Source: Acidobacteria bacterium 28-9 (GTDB lineage Bacteria > Acidobacteriota > Blastocatellia > Pyrinomonadales > Pyrinomonadaceae). Taken from it: 61,705 nt of DNA. Shown piece by piece: positions 1 through 8,278 of the stretch; the first letter of the stretch is position 1, and each line of letters begins with the position of its first letter. Under the pieces are notes generated by a model, which worked only from the letters and a program-made list of their open reading frames with translations, made no database searches and was not told the origin of the DNA. The stretch spans positions 1 to 61,705 of the forward strand of contig MWYY01000048.1 of the NCBI GenBank assembly GCA_002050355.1, given 5' to 3'. A program made the position numbers and the translations under genes.

Positions 1-157
1 CGTGACGAATTTCGTTTGTCGGCAACACAAACGTAACGTAATGTTCTTTTACCGTATCGCACTCGTCGCATTTGACCGGCGGTTTTGCCTGTGCATCGTT
101 GGCAATCGTTTCATCCATATTTTTCCTCAAAAGTCGAATCTCTCCAAGTAAAAATCT
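1..157. repeat. Inverted fold-back copy of 2590-2747 at the left edge
   Basis: Read on the minus strand, this stretch repeats 2590-2747: the end of a small ORF, the leader, and the first 39 codons of the zinc-ribbon gene at 2630. I see two differences: a synonymous change (ATC to ATT, window base 8) and five rather than six bases in the A-run before the start codon. The copy stops at the window edge, so no complete second gene is present. The right edge shows the same arrangement, so I think this is a chimeric or assembly fold-back. A real inverted duplication cannot be excluded. Confidence 0.9.
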
Positions 158-230
158 ACATATCTAAGGAATGCTCCAGCGGCATTACCGAGCCAAATAT
201 CAAAAATCAGTATCCTAAAAATTGTAAATG

Positions 231-259
231 AAAAAGGCTGTCAGCGCGACAGCCTTTTT
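231..259. terminator. Bidirectional terminator downstream of the DUF2085 gene
   Basis: A perfect 12-bp stem (AAAAAGGCTGTC with GACAGCCTTTTT) encloses a 5-nt loop at 243-247. A-runs on one side and T-runs on the other give a U-tract in both directions. The TGA stop of the minus-strand DUF2085 gene (241-243) lies inside the stem, so translation ends within the hairpin. Confidence 0.8.
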
Positions 260-783
260 GTTTGCTTTTTATTTAAAATGAGTCTCAAAATTTCGACCAG
301 AGCCGGGACGATAAAAATCGCGCACGTCGCGCCTAAAATCAAACCGGTCAGAAAACGCGACCAATGTGTGTTTTCCCAGACACCGAAAAAACCCAGCGAC
401 CAGTCGATTGCAATTGGAAACATCGCCACAAAAAGCCAGAGGCGCGGAAGCGGCACAGTGTTTTCGACCGAACGAAAAAACGGATAAACAACAAAGCCAA
501 CTAACAAACCAAAATAAATGCCAAAACAGCGCGCGCAGACGGCAAAGGCGTGATTTTCTAAATAAAAAGAACGCGACGGAATCTGATGGCAAATGTAACT
601 GAAAAATCTATAAATCAGACTTGAAACGCTTGAAAAATTGTTCGCATCGGCAAGCGGCGCGAGCAAAATCAGAATAACCCAGGCAAAAACTAAAAAGCCC
701 GTTACGCTCCACACAAAAAATGCCCGTCGCCGCATTTTCTCGACCCCGACTTGCGAAACGTAATTTTCGATTGTATTCGGCAT
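241..783 (-). CDS. DUF2085 family membrane protein
   Basis: This 180-residue protein has about four hydrophobic segments (near residues 20-43, 85-103, 112-130 and 140-168). It carries the DUF2085 signature: a Cys-His pair (C65, H66 in ICHQIPSRSF) followed by AVCARCFGIYFG with C83 and C86. Family members are small inner-membrane proteins of unknown function; the Cys/His set suggests a metal or redox site, which is inference. The start is uncertain. The ATG at 783 sits inside a 7-nt repeat array with no ribosome site, and Met17 (735) is an alternative that keeps all membrane segments. It ends in its own terminator and lies tail-ward of glpX on the same strand. Confidence 0.75.
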   Translation of the reverse strand: MPNTIENYVSQVGVEKMRRRAFFVWSVTGFLVFAWVILILLAPLADANNFSSVSSLIYRFFSYICHQIPSRSFYLENHAFAVCARCFGIYFGLLVGFVVYPFFRSVENTVPLPRLWLFVAMFPIAIDWSLGFFGVWENTHWSRFLTGLILGATCAIFIVPALVEILRLILNKKQTKRLSR

Positions 784-862
784 TTAACATTTAACATTTA
801 TCATTCAACATTTATCAAAAAGTATTAATTGTTCAATGATAAATGTTAAATGATAGATGTTT
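781..862. repeat. Heptad hairpin array between DUF2085 and glpX
   Basis: The left arm (781-816) is a run of 7-nt words of the CATTTAA/CATTTAT type. The right arm (830-860) is a run of complementary ATGATAA/ATGTTAA words. The two arms can pair as an imperfect hairpin. The left arm contains the annotated start codon of DUF2085 and the right arm abuts the glpX stop codon. Confidence 0.7.
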
Positions 863-1904
863 AGAATCGAATAACCGCGTCCGGTCCGCCTTCGACGTGA
901 ACCGTGTCAATGAAGCGGATGCTTTTCGGGTCGGTCGTCATAACGACCGAATGCGTGCGCTTGCCCGCTCCGAAAAAGCGCACGCCTCGCAGCAGAGTGC
1001 CGTCGGTTACGCCCGTTGCGGCAAAAATTATTCGTCTGCCCGGCGCTAGATCATTCGTGTCGTAAATTTTGTTCGGGTCTTTGATGCCCATCGATTGTAG
1101 ACGCTCCATCACTTCTTCGACGGGCGGAACTTTCGATTTATCAACTCCCAATCGTTCCGGGTCATAGACGAGTTTGGCTTGGATTTCGCCGTTCAGACAT
1201 TTCATTGCCGCCGCCGTGATAACGCCTTCGGGCGCGCCGCCGATGCCCATCAGCGCGTGAATATTCGTTCCGGCGACAGCCGCCGAAATTCCCGCCGACA
1301 AATCGCCGTCGCTGATAAGACGAATGCGCGCGCCAGCCGAGCGAACATCGTTGATTAATTGTTTATGCCGCGGACGGTCGAGACAAATAACCGCCAAATC
1401 GTCAATGTCGCGCCCGAGACGCCGCGCGATGTTTTTCAAATTGTCTTTGACCGGCGCGTCAATATCGACCGCACCGCGACACGACGGTCCGACGACGATT
1501 TTGTCCATATAAATATCGGGCGCGTTGAGCAATCCGCCGCGTTCAGCCGCAGCGAGAACGGCAATCGCGTTATTTGCTCCGACCGCGCATAAATTCGTCC
1601 CTTCGAGCGGGTCGACGGCGATGTCAATCTCGGGAAACCCGGCGCGCGCATCTTCAGAAAACTCTTTTCCGCCGAGTTCTTCGCCAATATATAGCATCGG
1701 CGCTTCGTCGCGTTCGCCTTCGCCGATAACTATGCGCCCGCGCATTGGTACCGTATCCATCACTTCGCGCATTGCTTCGACCGCTACGTGGTCGGAATAT
1801 TTCCGGTCGCCCTGCCCCATCGTTTTAGCCGACTCAATCGCCGCCGCTTCACACACGCGCAGAAAATCCAATGATAATTCTCGCTCTGATTTTAAGTTTT
1901 TCAT
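861..1904 (-). CDS. glpX: Fructose-1,6-bisphosphatase, class II
   Basis: GlpX hydrolyses fructose 1,6-bisphosphate to fructose 6-phosphate in gluconeogenesis, in the cytoplasm. The 347 residues match the family length. Visible motifs are [13 protein letters not shown] near residue 60, the metal-binding DPLEGTNL near residue 97, [13 protein letters not shown], and [14 protein letters not shown] in the second half. In some phyla class II enzymes also act on sedoheptulose 1,7-bisphosphate; the sequence alone does not decide this. The ATG at 1904 is the natural start, though no strong ribosome site precedes it. It shares a strand with DUF2085 and is divergent from the ferredoxin gene. Confidence 0.93.
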   Translation of the reverse strand: MKNLKSERELSLDFLRVCEAAAIESAKTMGQGDRKYSDHVAVEAMREVMDTVPMRGRIVIGEGERDEAPMLYIGEELGGKEFSEDARAGFPEIDIAVDPLEGTNLCAVGANNAIAVLAAAERGGLLNAPDIYMDKIVVGPSCRGAVDIDAPVKDNLKNIARRLGRDIDDLAVICLDRPRHKQLINDVRSAGARIRLISDGDLSAGISAAVAGTNIHALMGIGGAPEGVITAAAMKCLNGEIQAKLVYDPERLGVDKSKVPPVEEVMERLQSMGIKDPNKIYDTNDLAPGRRIIFAATGVTDGTLLRGVRFFGAGKRTHSVVMTTDPKSIRFIDTVHVEGGPDAVIRF

Positions 1905-1908
1905 CGGT

Positions 1909-2023
1909 TTTAGTCCTTAGTCCGCAGTCGTTTGTCTTCAGTCTTTAATTTTTTCCGTCGTTCGTTTTAATTTGACGATACGTAGCAAAAACTAAGCACT
2001 GCAGATGGCAAACTAAGGACTGT
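1909..2023. repeat. Heptad hairpin array upstream of glpX
   Basis: The left arm (about 1909-1948) has words such as TTTAGTC, CTTAGTC and TTCAGTC at 7-nt spacing. The right arm (about 1989-2023) has the complementary type (AACTAAG, GACTG). The arms can form an imperfect hairpin just upstream of the glpX start, so they could affect its leader. Confidence 0.6.
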
Positions 2024-2051
2024 TTTTTATAATCTTCTGAATAATTTTTAC

Positions 2052-2096
2052 ACTTGTCAGACCTGCTTTGACAAGTTATGCTTTTGAGTATCATAT
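2052..2096 (+). promoter_or_regulatory. Candidate ferredoxin promoter with operator-like palindrome
   Basis: A -35 box TTGACA (2068-2073) and a -10-like TCATAT (2091-2096) are separated by 17 nt. A perfect 8-bp inverted repeat, ACTTGTCA (2052-2059) and TGACAAGT (2069-2076) with a 9-nt spacer, overlaps the -35 box. A dimeric repressor bound there would block polymerase. This is inferred from position and symmetry; the regulator is unknown. Confidence 0.45.
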
Positions 2097-2140
2097 TTTT
2101 ATATTAACTTTATTAGACTATTTGAGGAGATTTTTTACAG

Positions 2141-2437
2141 ATGACTTATATCGTAGCCGAACCGTGCATCGAGTGTAAATACACCGATTGCGCGGCGGTT
2201 TGTCCGGTCGAGGCGTTTCACGAACTGCCCGACAGACTTTTAATCAACCCCGACGCTTGTATCGACTGCGACGCCTGCCTGCCGGAATGTCCGGTCGAAG
2301 CGATTTATTCGGATATGTCGATTCCGCCCGAATATATGGATTGGCTGGAGAAAAACGCGGAAGCGGAAAACTATCCGATTATCAGCACGAAAATACCTGC
2401 GCTTTTCGGTCCCGGATGCAAAGGACAACCTGAATAA
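2141..2437 (+). CDS. fdxA: Seven-iron ferredoxin (3Fe-4S plus 4Fe-4S)
   Basis: This is a 98-residue soluble electron carrier. It has eight cysteines in two motifs: C9-x2-C12-x4-C17-x3-C21-P and C40-x2-C43-x2-C46-x3-C50-P. The x4 spacing in the first motif and the long C-terminal extension match the Azotobacter ferredoxin I/FdxA type. By analogy C9, C17 and C50 would bind the 3Fe-4S cluster, and C21, C40, C43 and C46 the 4Fe-4S cluster. GAGGAG at 2124-2129 is a clear ribosome site. No partner oxidoreductase is adjacent, so its redox partner is unknown. A candidate promoter with an operator-like palindrome lies upstream. Confidence 0.9.
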   Translation: MTYIVAEPCIECKYTDCAAVCPVEAFHELPDRLLINPDACIDCDACLPECPVEAIYSDMSIPPEYMDWLEKNAEAENYPIISTKIPALFGPGCKGQPE

Positions 2438-2506
2438 TTTTACGAAATCAATTTGTTTTTGCGGCTGGGGCTAAAGGAAAACTTTTCTCCGGCTTTTTAT
2501 TTTTAA

Positions 2507-2620
2507 ATGCGCCGAAGCGAAAAAATAAAAGCGGCGCACCCTGCTTTGGAGAATTTTCTCGAAGAGCATTACACTGTTGAAGATACGCGAGATTTTTACT
2601 TGGAGAGATTCGACTTTTGA
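2507..2620 (+). CDS. Possible 37-residue small protein
   Basis: A short ATG-to-TGA frame encodes a charged peptide that begins MRRSEKIKAAHPAL and ends in acidic and aromatic residues (RDFYLERFDF). Its stop lies 9 nt before the start of the zinc-ribbon gene, so the two could be translationally coupled. The composition looks protein-like (no rare codon runs, amphipathic). There is no good ribosome site, and I do not recognise a family. It could be chance or the remnant C-terminus of an older gene. Confidence 0.35.
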   Translation: MRRSEKIKAAHPALENFLEEHYTVEDTRDFYLERFDF

Positions 2621-2747
2621 GGAAAAAATATGGATGAAACGATTGCCAACGATGCACAGGCAAAACCGCCGGTCAAATGCGACGAGTGCGATACGGTAAA
2701 AGAACATTACGTTACGTTTGTGTTGCCGACAAACGAAATCCGTCACG
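2590..2747. repeat. Internal partner of the left-edge inverted repeat
   Basis: This is the source arm of the fold-back at 1-157. It covers the end of the small ORF, the leader, and the first part of the zinc-ribbon gene. Confidence 0.88.
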
Positions 2748-2854
2748 TTTGCTGGAGTTGCCAGCAGCGTGAAGATAAAGCCTTTAACACAAAACCGGGC
2801 TGGAAGCGCGATGCGCGCCAGAACGATATTGAAACGGCTGAAACGGAAAAATAA
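2630..2854 (+). CDS. Small zinc-ribbon-like protein
   Basis: A 74-residue protein with two Cys pairs, C17-x2-C20 (VKCDEC) and C41-x2-C44 (HVCWSC), spaced as in a single four-Cys zinc ribbon. The rest is hydrophilic with an acidic and basic tail. No enzymatic motif is visible; it may bind nucleic acid or protein. The ribosome site GAGG (2619-2622) fits the ATG at 2630. It lies 4 nt ahead of peptide deformylase, so the two are almost certainly co-transcribed. An inverted copy of its first 39 codons sits at the left window edge. Confidence 0.7.
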   Translation: MDETIANDAQAKPPVKCDECDTVKEHYVTFVLPTNEIRHVCWSCQQREDKAFNTKPGWKRDARQNDIETAETEK

Positions 2855-2858
2855 TTTT

Positions 2859-3350
2859 ATGGCAATCAGAAAAATTACCGAATACCCGGAAAATGTTCTG
2901 GCGACGCCGGGCGAAACGGTTAGCGAATTTGACGTAGAACTTGAAAATTTGTGCGCCGATATGTTTGAAACAATGTATGACGCGGAAGGCGTCGGCTTGG
3001 CGGCGCAGCAAATCGGCTTATCCTTGCGGCTTTTCGTAATGGATTGCGAAGGCGTCAAACTGGTCGCGACAAATCCCGAAATTGTAAAAACCGAAGGCGA
3101 ACAAACCGGGCAGGAAGGTTGTCTTTCAGTCGGGAAAGTTCCGGCGGTCGTCGTGCGTGCCGAACGTGCGACGCTTCGCGCGCAAGACCTGAAAGGCGAA
3201 TGGTTTCAGCGCTCGGCGGAAGGTTACGCGGCACGCTGTTTTCAGCACGAAACCGACCACTGCGACGGCAAACTTTTTATCGACCATCTACCGAAAATGC
3301 GTAGGGAAATGGTTGTTAAAAAGTTTCAAAAAGAAAAGAAATTAAAGTAG
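2859..3350 (+). CDS. def: Peptide deformylase
   Basis: Peptide deformylase removes the formyl group from the N-terminal Met of nascent proteins. The 163 residues match the family. All three motifs are present: GVGLAAQQIG (44-53), EGCLS (86-90, metal ligand C88) and QHETDH (metal ligands H130 and H134, catalytic E131). The third motif reads HETDH rather than the common HELDH, a tolerated change. The ATG at 2859 (MAIRKITEYP) is chosen because a longer in-frame extension would overlap the zinc-ribbon gene and lacks family similarity. It lies 4 nt after the zinc-ribbon gene. Confidence 0.95.
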   Translation: MAIRKITEYPENVLATPGETVSEFDVELENLCADMFETMYDAEGVGLAAQQIGLSLRLFVMDCEGVKLVATNPEIVKTEGEQTGQEGCLSVGKVPAVVVRAERATLRAQDLKGEWFQRSAEGYAARCFQHETDHCDGKLFIDHLPKMRREMVVKKFQKEKKLK

Positions 3351-3507
3351 TTTTTTATTTCCGCCGGTTATAAAATCAGAAGCGCTTTTTCTATTTGCTC
3401 AACTTGTAACTTTTTATCGTTCTAAATTAAACTGTTTGTTTTCGGACGAGCCGGAAATTTATTCATTTATATTAAACAAAATTTTAGTAGAGGAAATTTA
3501 TAAAGTT

Positions 3508-4557
3508 ATGAAAAGAGTTGGAATTTTAACGGGACGCGAAGTTACGTTTCCCGCATCAATTATTAACAGCATCAATGAAAGAGGCAACGGCGAAGTGGTC
3601 GCCGAAATGGTCAAAGTCGGCGGCATCAGATTAGATGAAACAAAAAAATACGACATCATTATTGACCGCATTTCTCACGAAGTTCCTTTTTATCGCGCGA
3701 TGTTGAAACGTATGGATTTGGAAGGAACGTTGGTTATCAATAATCCGTTTTGGTGGTCGGCAGACGATAAGTTTTTTAATTTTTCTCTGGCGGCGAAACT
3801 CGGCGTGGCGATACCGAAAACCGTTCTTTTGCCGCAGCAGGATTATATTCCAGAGATTGTGAGCGAATCTTTGAGAAACCTCGAATTCCCGATCGACTGG
3901 CAGGGAATTGTCGATTACGTCGGCTTCCCCGCTTTTTTGAAACCTTTCGACGGCGGCGGCTGGAAAAATGTCTCGAAAGTCTGGTCTCTGGAAGAACTCT
4001 GGCACGTCTATAATCAAACGGGAACATTGTGTATGACATTGCAGGAAGGCATCGAGTTTGACCAATTCGTGCGCTGTTACTGCGTCGGGCAGGAAAAAGT
4101 TTTGATTATGCCGTATGACCCGACAAAGCCGTATCTATCAGGAATGCAATATGTTAACGTCGCCGATTACCTGTCGCCCGAATTGCAGGCGCGTGTCGAA
4201 CGCGATGTCGTTACAATTTGCAAAGCGCTTGGCTACAATTTAAACACGGTCGAATTTGCGATAAAAGACGGCGTGCCGTATGCGATTGATTTTATGAATC
4301 CGGCGCCCGACGCGGAACTCGCTTCCGTCGGCGAATACAATCACAATTGGATTGTTGCTGCGATGACCGATTTTGTTTTCAAAAAGCTGGAAGAAGGTTT
4401 TGACACGCCTGAATATCGCTGGACGGCAATGCTCAATCCGGCTGATAACGCCACTGCAAAAACGGCAACAAAAACAAGAGCGCCGAAAGCCGAAGTTAAA
4501 ACGACAAAGAAAACAGTTGAGAAAAAACCAAAATCCAGACAAGCAAGCGCAAAATAA
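3508..4557 (+). CDS. ATP-grasp domain protein (RimK/glutathione-synthetase-like fold)
   Basis: A 349-residue protein. The N-terminal part (MKRVGILTGRE) looks like the pre-ATP-grasp domain. The middle has ATP-grasp features: FPAFLKPFDGGGWKNV near residue 155-170 (lysine and flexible glycine loop), LQEGIEFDQF, and NTVEFAIKDGVPYAIDFMNP (the Glu and Asn expected to bind Mg-ATP). Such enzymes make amide or thioester bonds through acyl-phosphates; the substrate cannot be inferred. The last ~40 residues are a Lys/Ala/Thr-rich tail, probably disordered. The start at 3508 is preceded by GAGG; an upstream extension to 3436 is less likely. A strong terminator follows. Confidence 0.7.
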   Translation: MKRVGILTGREVTFPASIINSINERGNGEVVAEMVKVGGIRLDETKKYDIIIDRISHEVPFYRAMLKRMDLEGTLVINNPFWWSADDKFFNFSLAAKLGVAIPKTVLLPQQDYIPEIVSESLRNLEFPIDWQGIVDYVGFPAFLKPFDGGGWKNVSKVWSLEELWHVYNQTGTLCMTLQEGIEFDQFVRCYCVGQEKVLIMPYDPTKPYLSGMQYVNVADYLSPELQARVERDVVTICKALGYNLNTVEFAIKDGVPYAIDFMNPAPDAELASVGEYNHNWIVAAMTDFVFKKLEEGFDTPEYRWTAMLNPADNATAKTATKTRAPKAEVKTTKKTVEKKPKSRQASAK

Positions 4558-4572
4558 TTATTGTGCAAAACG

Positions 4573-4606
4573 AAAAGGCAAAGTAGAAATTACTTTGCCT
4601 TTTTTT
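4573..4606 (+). terminator. Rho-independent terminator after the ATP-grasp gene
   Basis: A perfect 13-bp stem (AAAAGGCAAAGTA with TACTTTGCCTTTT) has a 5-nt GAAAT loop and is followed by a run of T. It starts 15 nt after the stop codon. Confidence 0.9.
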
Positions 4607-5018
4607 GTAACTTTAAAACAGGATTTATGTGCTAGAAATTAAAATTGGTTAATTCGGCAATTATTATTGTAAGACAGTTTAAGAAAAATACATCATCTAA
4701 ATTTCGCTGTCTCCAGCCGCGCTCAAGCCGAAAAACTTAATCGGTTTTACGGATATTTTTTGTTTCGCCTGCAACAAACACAAATTACAATCAAGGATTT
4801 AAAGGCTCCACATGCGCTTTATATCCAAGATTTCGTCTCCAAAATCTTGGATATAAAGCGAAAAACTGAATAAAAAGAATTGTTTACGGGTAATTAATTT
4901 AAACAAAAAAGTTTTGCCGTGCGTATTAAATCTATAGTTTTTTGACCGTTTTAAAGAAGAAAATTATTGGAACGTATTTTGCCTCTTAAAAAAAACGGCG
5001 AAGTTTAACCCATAACGA
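4607..5018. other. Gene-free spacer before the large sensor kinase
   Basis: I find no convincing ORF or RNA gene in these ~410 bases. They hold the perfect inverted repeat at 4815-4860 and AT-rich sequence that probably contains the kinase promoter, although no clear -35/-10 pair stands out. Confidence 0.6.
4815..4860. repeat. Perfect 19-bp inverted repeat, not a typical terminator
   Basis: The left arm 4815-4833 (CGCTTTATATCCAAGATTT) and right arm 4842-4860 are exact reverse complements around an 8-nt loop. Neither side has a T-tract, and the element lies well inside the spacer, so it is not an ordinary terminator. It could be a protein-binding palindrome, an RNA hairpin in the kinase leader, or a small repeat element. 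Confidence 0.85.
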
Positions 5019-8000
5019 ATGAAAGGTAAAGTGTTGACGAGTTGGAGTTTGATTTGGCTTCTGGCGACGGTTCTGTTTGTTGCCGGCGGCGCGCTAAATC
5101 TTTCCCAGCGAGCTTATCACAATCTTCCGCCGACTGACGGCGCAAATTGGGTGCAAAAATCCGATGGCGGCGTTTACGCCGAACGGGTTACGCCCGGACT
5201 TGCCGCCGCTCGCGCCGGAATTTCTGCCGGCGATAAACTTCTCTGGGTTAGTCTCGACGGGGAAAATTTCGACGAAATCTCATCGCCCGTTGATGTCCAG
5301 ATGTACCTGGAAACAGCGGGCGTTGACGGCAATTTGACTTACCGTTTTGAGCGTCCTTCTTATTCGTTCAATAATAATTATTTTGCTGACCTGAGACATA
5401 TAGACACGCCGCCGCGCTGGACGGCTTCGATAATCTTTCTCACGTTTGTCGGTTTAATCTGGCTCGGCGTCGGCACTTTCGTCCTTTTCAAACAAGGCAG
5501 TCGTGCGCCGTTTGTGCTGCATTTTGCAACTGTCTGTCTGGCGGCGTTCGTCTTTCACGTTTACAAACCGCTCGGTTTGGGCGAAGATTTCGATCTTGCC
5601 GTTAGCATTTTAGATGATATAGCTTTCATCTTTTTCGTTCCGCTTTTTCTGCATTTCTGCCTGCGTTATCCGGTGCAAAGCGAAGTTTTTGATCGTGCGC
5701 GCTGGAAAACATATTTACTTTACCTTCCCGCAACTATATTTTCGCTTGGAATAATTGGGCTGTCTTTTTATTCCTGGATTATACCGAGCGAAGTTCTTGT
5801 TACCAAAATAGCCGCTTTTATAGATAAATTTGACCTTGTCGGCATTTTTTACCAAGCAAATCTTTATCTTTTCGTTATCGGCGTCGCGCTCGGCGCAGGC
5901 GTTCTGCTATGGAGATTTTTTAAAAATCGTGAACAGCCGCTTGTCCGCCAGCGAATCAAATGGGCGATGTGGGGAACGGTTGCGGCGATTTTCCCGATTG
6001 TCGTATTTCAGATTGCCAAAAGCTTTGTTTATCTTCCCGACGACAGTTTTTCAGCCGCGATTACAACTTTGCCGCTCGCTTTAATTCCTTTGAGTTTTGG
6101 TCATTCGGTGGTGCGTTACCGTTTGATGGACGTAGATGTCGTCGTTCGCCGCGCACTGGTTTATGCGTTGACGACGCTGGCGATTGCGATGATGATTGGT
6201 GCGGTTGCGCTCGGACTCGTCTTTTTGGCAGTCGGCAACAGTCTTTCGACAACCGAAATCACGCTCCGTGCTTTGATTGCAATTGTGGCGATGTCGGCAA
6301 TTGTTCTACTTTCCGAACCTTTGAAGAAATTTCTCCAGGAACGCGCCGATCGGTTTTTCTACGGCGAGCGTTACGATTTGCGGCAGGGATTACTCGATTT
6401 CGGAAGAACACTTTCAGCGACGACCGCGCTCGAACCGCTGCTTAACGCGCTGACGGAGCGCTTACGCCAAGTGCTTGATGTTGAAAAAGTTGCTGTTTTT
6501 ATCGAAGACGAAAACCTGGCTGGACACTATAAAATCGCCAAATCAATCGGCGTTAATCCGAACTACAAAATGCCGAGCGATTTTCGCCAGATGATTCGGC
6601 AGAAATCCGCTGAGAAAGGTATTGTCCGCGCCGATGAACTCGAATTGCCGGAAGAAGAATTTCTTGAAGATAATTCACTGCGCGAGCGAACCGAGACAAA
6701 AGGAATTGTCGGGAAAATCGAAGGAAAAATCGAAAAGTTCGGCATCAACGCCAAAAACATTCACCGCCAGGAGCTTCATTATTTCGTGCCCTGTGTCGTT
6801 CGCGGAAAAATGGTTGCTATTCTCGGCTTGGGGCGCGCCTCAGACGGCTCGCTCTTATCGAGCGAAGATTTGGACATTTTGCAGACTGTTTCGGGTTTCG
6901 TTGCTGTTGCCGTCGAAAACAGTCTGCTTTATCAGGAACAGGAAAAACGCGCCGAAGAATTGGAATTACTCAAAGAATTTAACGAATCAATCGTCGAATC
7001 GGTCAACGTCGGATTGCTCGCCGTCAATGAAGATGGCTGCATCACGCGCTGTAATTCGCCGCTTGAAGAAATGCTCGACCTCGACCGCGATGAAATTATA
7101 GGCAAATATATCGAAGAAGTTTTCGACGAAGGTTTTGCGCTGAATTTGGAAAATATTTTGGGTAAATCGCGCTGGCATCTGACGGAAGTCAAAAATGCTT
7201 ACAAGCTTTTGACAACGAACAATCGTGGAAAATCGCTGGTCTTAAACGTAGCCGTCGCGCCGCTTCGCTCGGTTTCAAACAATCAAACCGGCGCGATTAT
7301 CGTGTTTGAAAACGTAACTTCGCGCGTCAAACTCGAAGAAAGTTTACAGCAAAGCGAAAAACTTTCGAGCATCGGACTTCTCGCCGCCGGTGTTGCGCAC
7401 GAAGTCAACACGCCTCTGACTGGAGTTTCGAGTTATACGCAGATGCTTCTTGGTATGATTCCCGAAACCGACCCGAAACACGCGCTCCTTCAAAAAGTTC
7501 AGAAACAAACAGACCGCGCTTCAAACATCGTCGGCAACTTATTGAATTTTTCGCGCACCGGAAACGCTTCGGAATTTGTCGAGATTGACATCAACAAACT
7601 GCTCGACGATACCTTACAGCTATTAGAGCCGCAGCTTCGCAAATCGCAAGTTGAGGTAATAAAAAACTATGCCGATATGCCGCCGAAAATATTGGGCAAT
7701 GCCGGAAAAATGCAGCAGGTTTTCACCAACCTGATTATAAACGCACGCGACGCTATGTTCGGCGGCGGGACAATTACGCTTTCGACCGAAATTGATAATA
7801 ACGAGTCAATTGTTATTGAAGTCGTTGATACTGGAAGCGGAATCGAGTCGGAAAATTTAATAAAAATTTACGACCCGTTTTTTACAACAAAAGCCGTCGG
7901 CAGCGGAACCGGTTTGGGTTTGGCAGTTTCATACGGAATTGTGCAGGAACACGCCGGCACCATAGAAGTCAGCAGCGAAGTAGGCGAAGGCACTACGTTT

Positions 8001-8063
8001 CGCCTTGCTTTCCCAATCGTCCAGCAACAGCGACAACAGCAACAGCAACGCGCCGTCAGTTAA
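5019..8063 (+). CDS. Large membrane sensor histidine kinase (PDZ-like, GAF, PAS, HisKA, HATPase)
   Basis: This 1014-residue kinase begins with one membrane segment (10-27). A PDZ-like periplasmic domain follows (about 50-115, with RVTPGLAAARAGISAGDKLL). About seven more membrane helices (130-420) precede a GAF domain (about 460-640) and a PAS domain (about 655-760). The HisKA motif AAGVAHEVNTPL carries the phospho-acceptor H794. The ATPase has an N-box NLIINARDAM (~903), VVDTGSGI, and a GTGLGLAVSYGIV G2 box. No receiver domain is attached and no regulator gene is adjacent. The tail ends in a Gln-rich run encoded by CAA/CAG repeats. PDZ plus helices suggests sensing of envelope or peptide signals (inference). 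Confidence 0.9.
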   Translation: MKGKVLTSWSLIWLLATVLFVAGGALNLSQRAYHNLPPTDGANWVQKSDGGVYAERVTPGLAAARAGISAGDKLLWVSLDGENFDEISSPVDVQMYLETAGVDGNLTYRFERPSYSFNNNYFADLRHIDTPPRWTASIIFLTFVGLIWLGVGTFVLFKQGSRAPFVLHFATVCLAAFVFHVYKPLGLGEDFDLAVSILDDIAFIFFVPLFLHFCLRYPVQSEVFDRARWKTYLLYLPATIFSLGIIGLSFYSWIIPSEVLVTKIAAFIDKFDLVGIFYQANLYLFVIGVALGAGVLLWRFFKNREQPLVRQRIKWAMWGTVAAIFPIVVFQIAKSFVYLPDDSFSAAITTLPLALIPLSFGHSVVRYRLMDVDVVVRRALVYALTTLAIAMMIGAVALGLVFLAVGNSLSTTEITLRALIAIVAMSAIVLLSEPLKKFLQERADRFFYGERYDLRQGLLDFGRTLSATTALEPLLNALTERLRQVLDVEKVAVFIEDENLAGHYKIAKSIGVNPNYKMPSDFRQMIRQKSAEKGIVRADELELPEEEFLEDNSLRERTETKGIVGKIEGKIEKFGINAKNIHRQELHYFVPCVVRGKMVAILGLGRASDGSLLSSEDLDILQTVSGFVAVAVENSLLYQEQEKRAEELELLKEFNESIVESVNVGLLAVNEDGCITRCNSPLEEMLDLDRDEIIGKYIEEVFDEGFALNLENILGKSRWHLTEVKNAYKLLTTNNRGKSLVLNVAVAPLRSVSNNQTGAIIVFENVTSRVKLEESLQQSEKLSSIGLLAAGVAHEVNTPLTGVSSYTQMLLGMIPETDPKHALLQKVQKQTDRASNIVGNLLNFSRTGNASEFVEIDINKLLDDTLQLLEPQLRKSQVEVIKNYADMPPKILGNAGKMQQVFTNLIINARDAMFGGGTITLSTEIDNNESIVIEVVDTGSGIESENLIKIYDPFFTTKAVGSGTGLGLAVSYGIVQEHAGTIEVSSEVGEGTTFRLAFPIVQQQRQQQQQRAVS
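8023..8053 (+). repeat. CAR triplet repeat encoding a Gln tail
   Basis: CAA/CAG codons in tandem, broken by CGA/CGC, encode the Gln/Arg-rich C-terminal tail of the sensor kinase. Such runs can change length by slippage without shifting the frame. Confidence 0.6.
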
Positions 8064-8214
8064 CAATTTCCTGATTGCTGCGTCCTTTACATTATTAAGC
8101 GTGCAGCGCTAGTTGGATACAGCTAAGTTTCATACGGGAAACATTAACCAATTCACTTCTAGCAGAACAAAAAATTACCTAACCTAATACACTTAAGATA
8201 AAAATAATAATTTA

Positions 8215-8250
8215 AAATAAAAAGGCGGAATTGATTCAATCAATTCCACC
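8215..8250 (-). terminator. Terminator downstream of lemA
   Basis: On the minus strand an 11-bp stem (GGTGGAATTGA with TCAATTCCGCC, one G-T pair) and a 5-nt loop are followed by TTTTTATTTT. It lies about 30 nt beyond the lemA stop and separates it from the convergent kinase. Confidence 0.75.
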
Positions 8251-8278
8251 GAAAGTGATTTTTGTTTATTTTAACGCC

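Noticed and set aside
1..118. A second zinc-ribbon gene at the left edge
   Set aside because: It is an inverted near-identical copy ending at the window edge and looks like a chimeric contig end.
2718..2858. 47-residue N-terminal extension of peptide deformylase
   Set aside because: It overlaps the zinc-ribbon gene in another frame and lacks similarity to the family; the ATG at 2859 begins at the conserved N-terminus.
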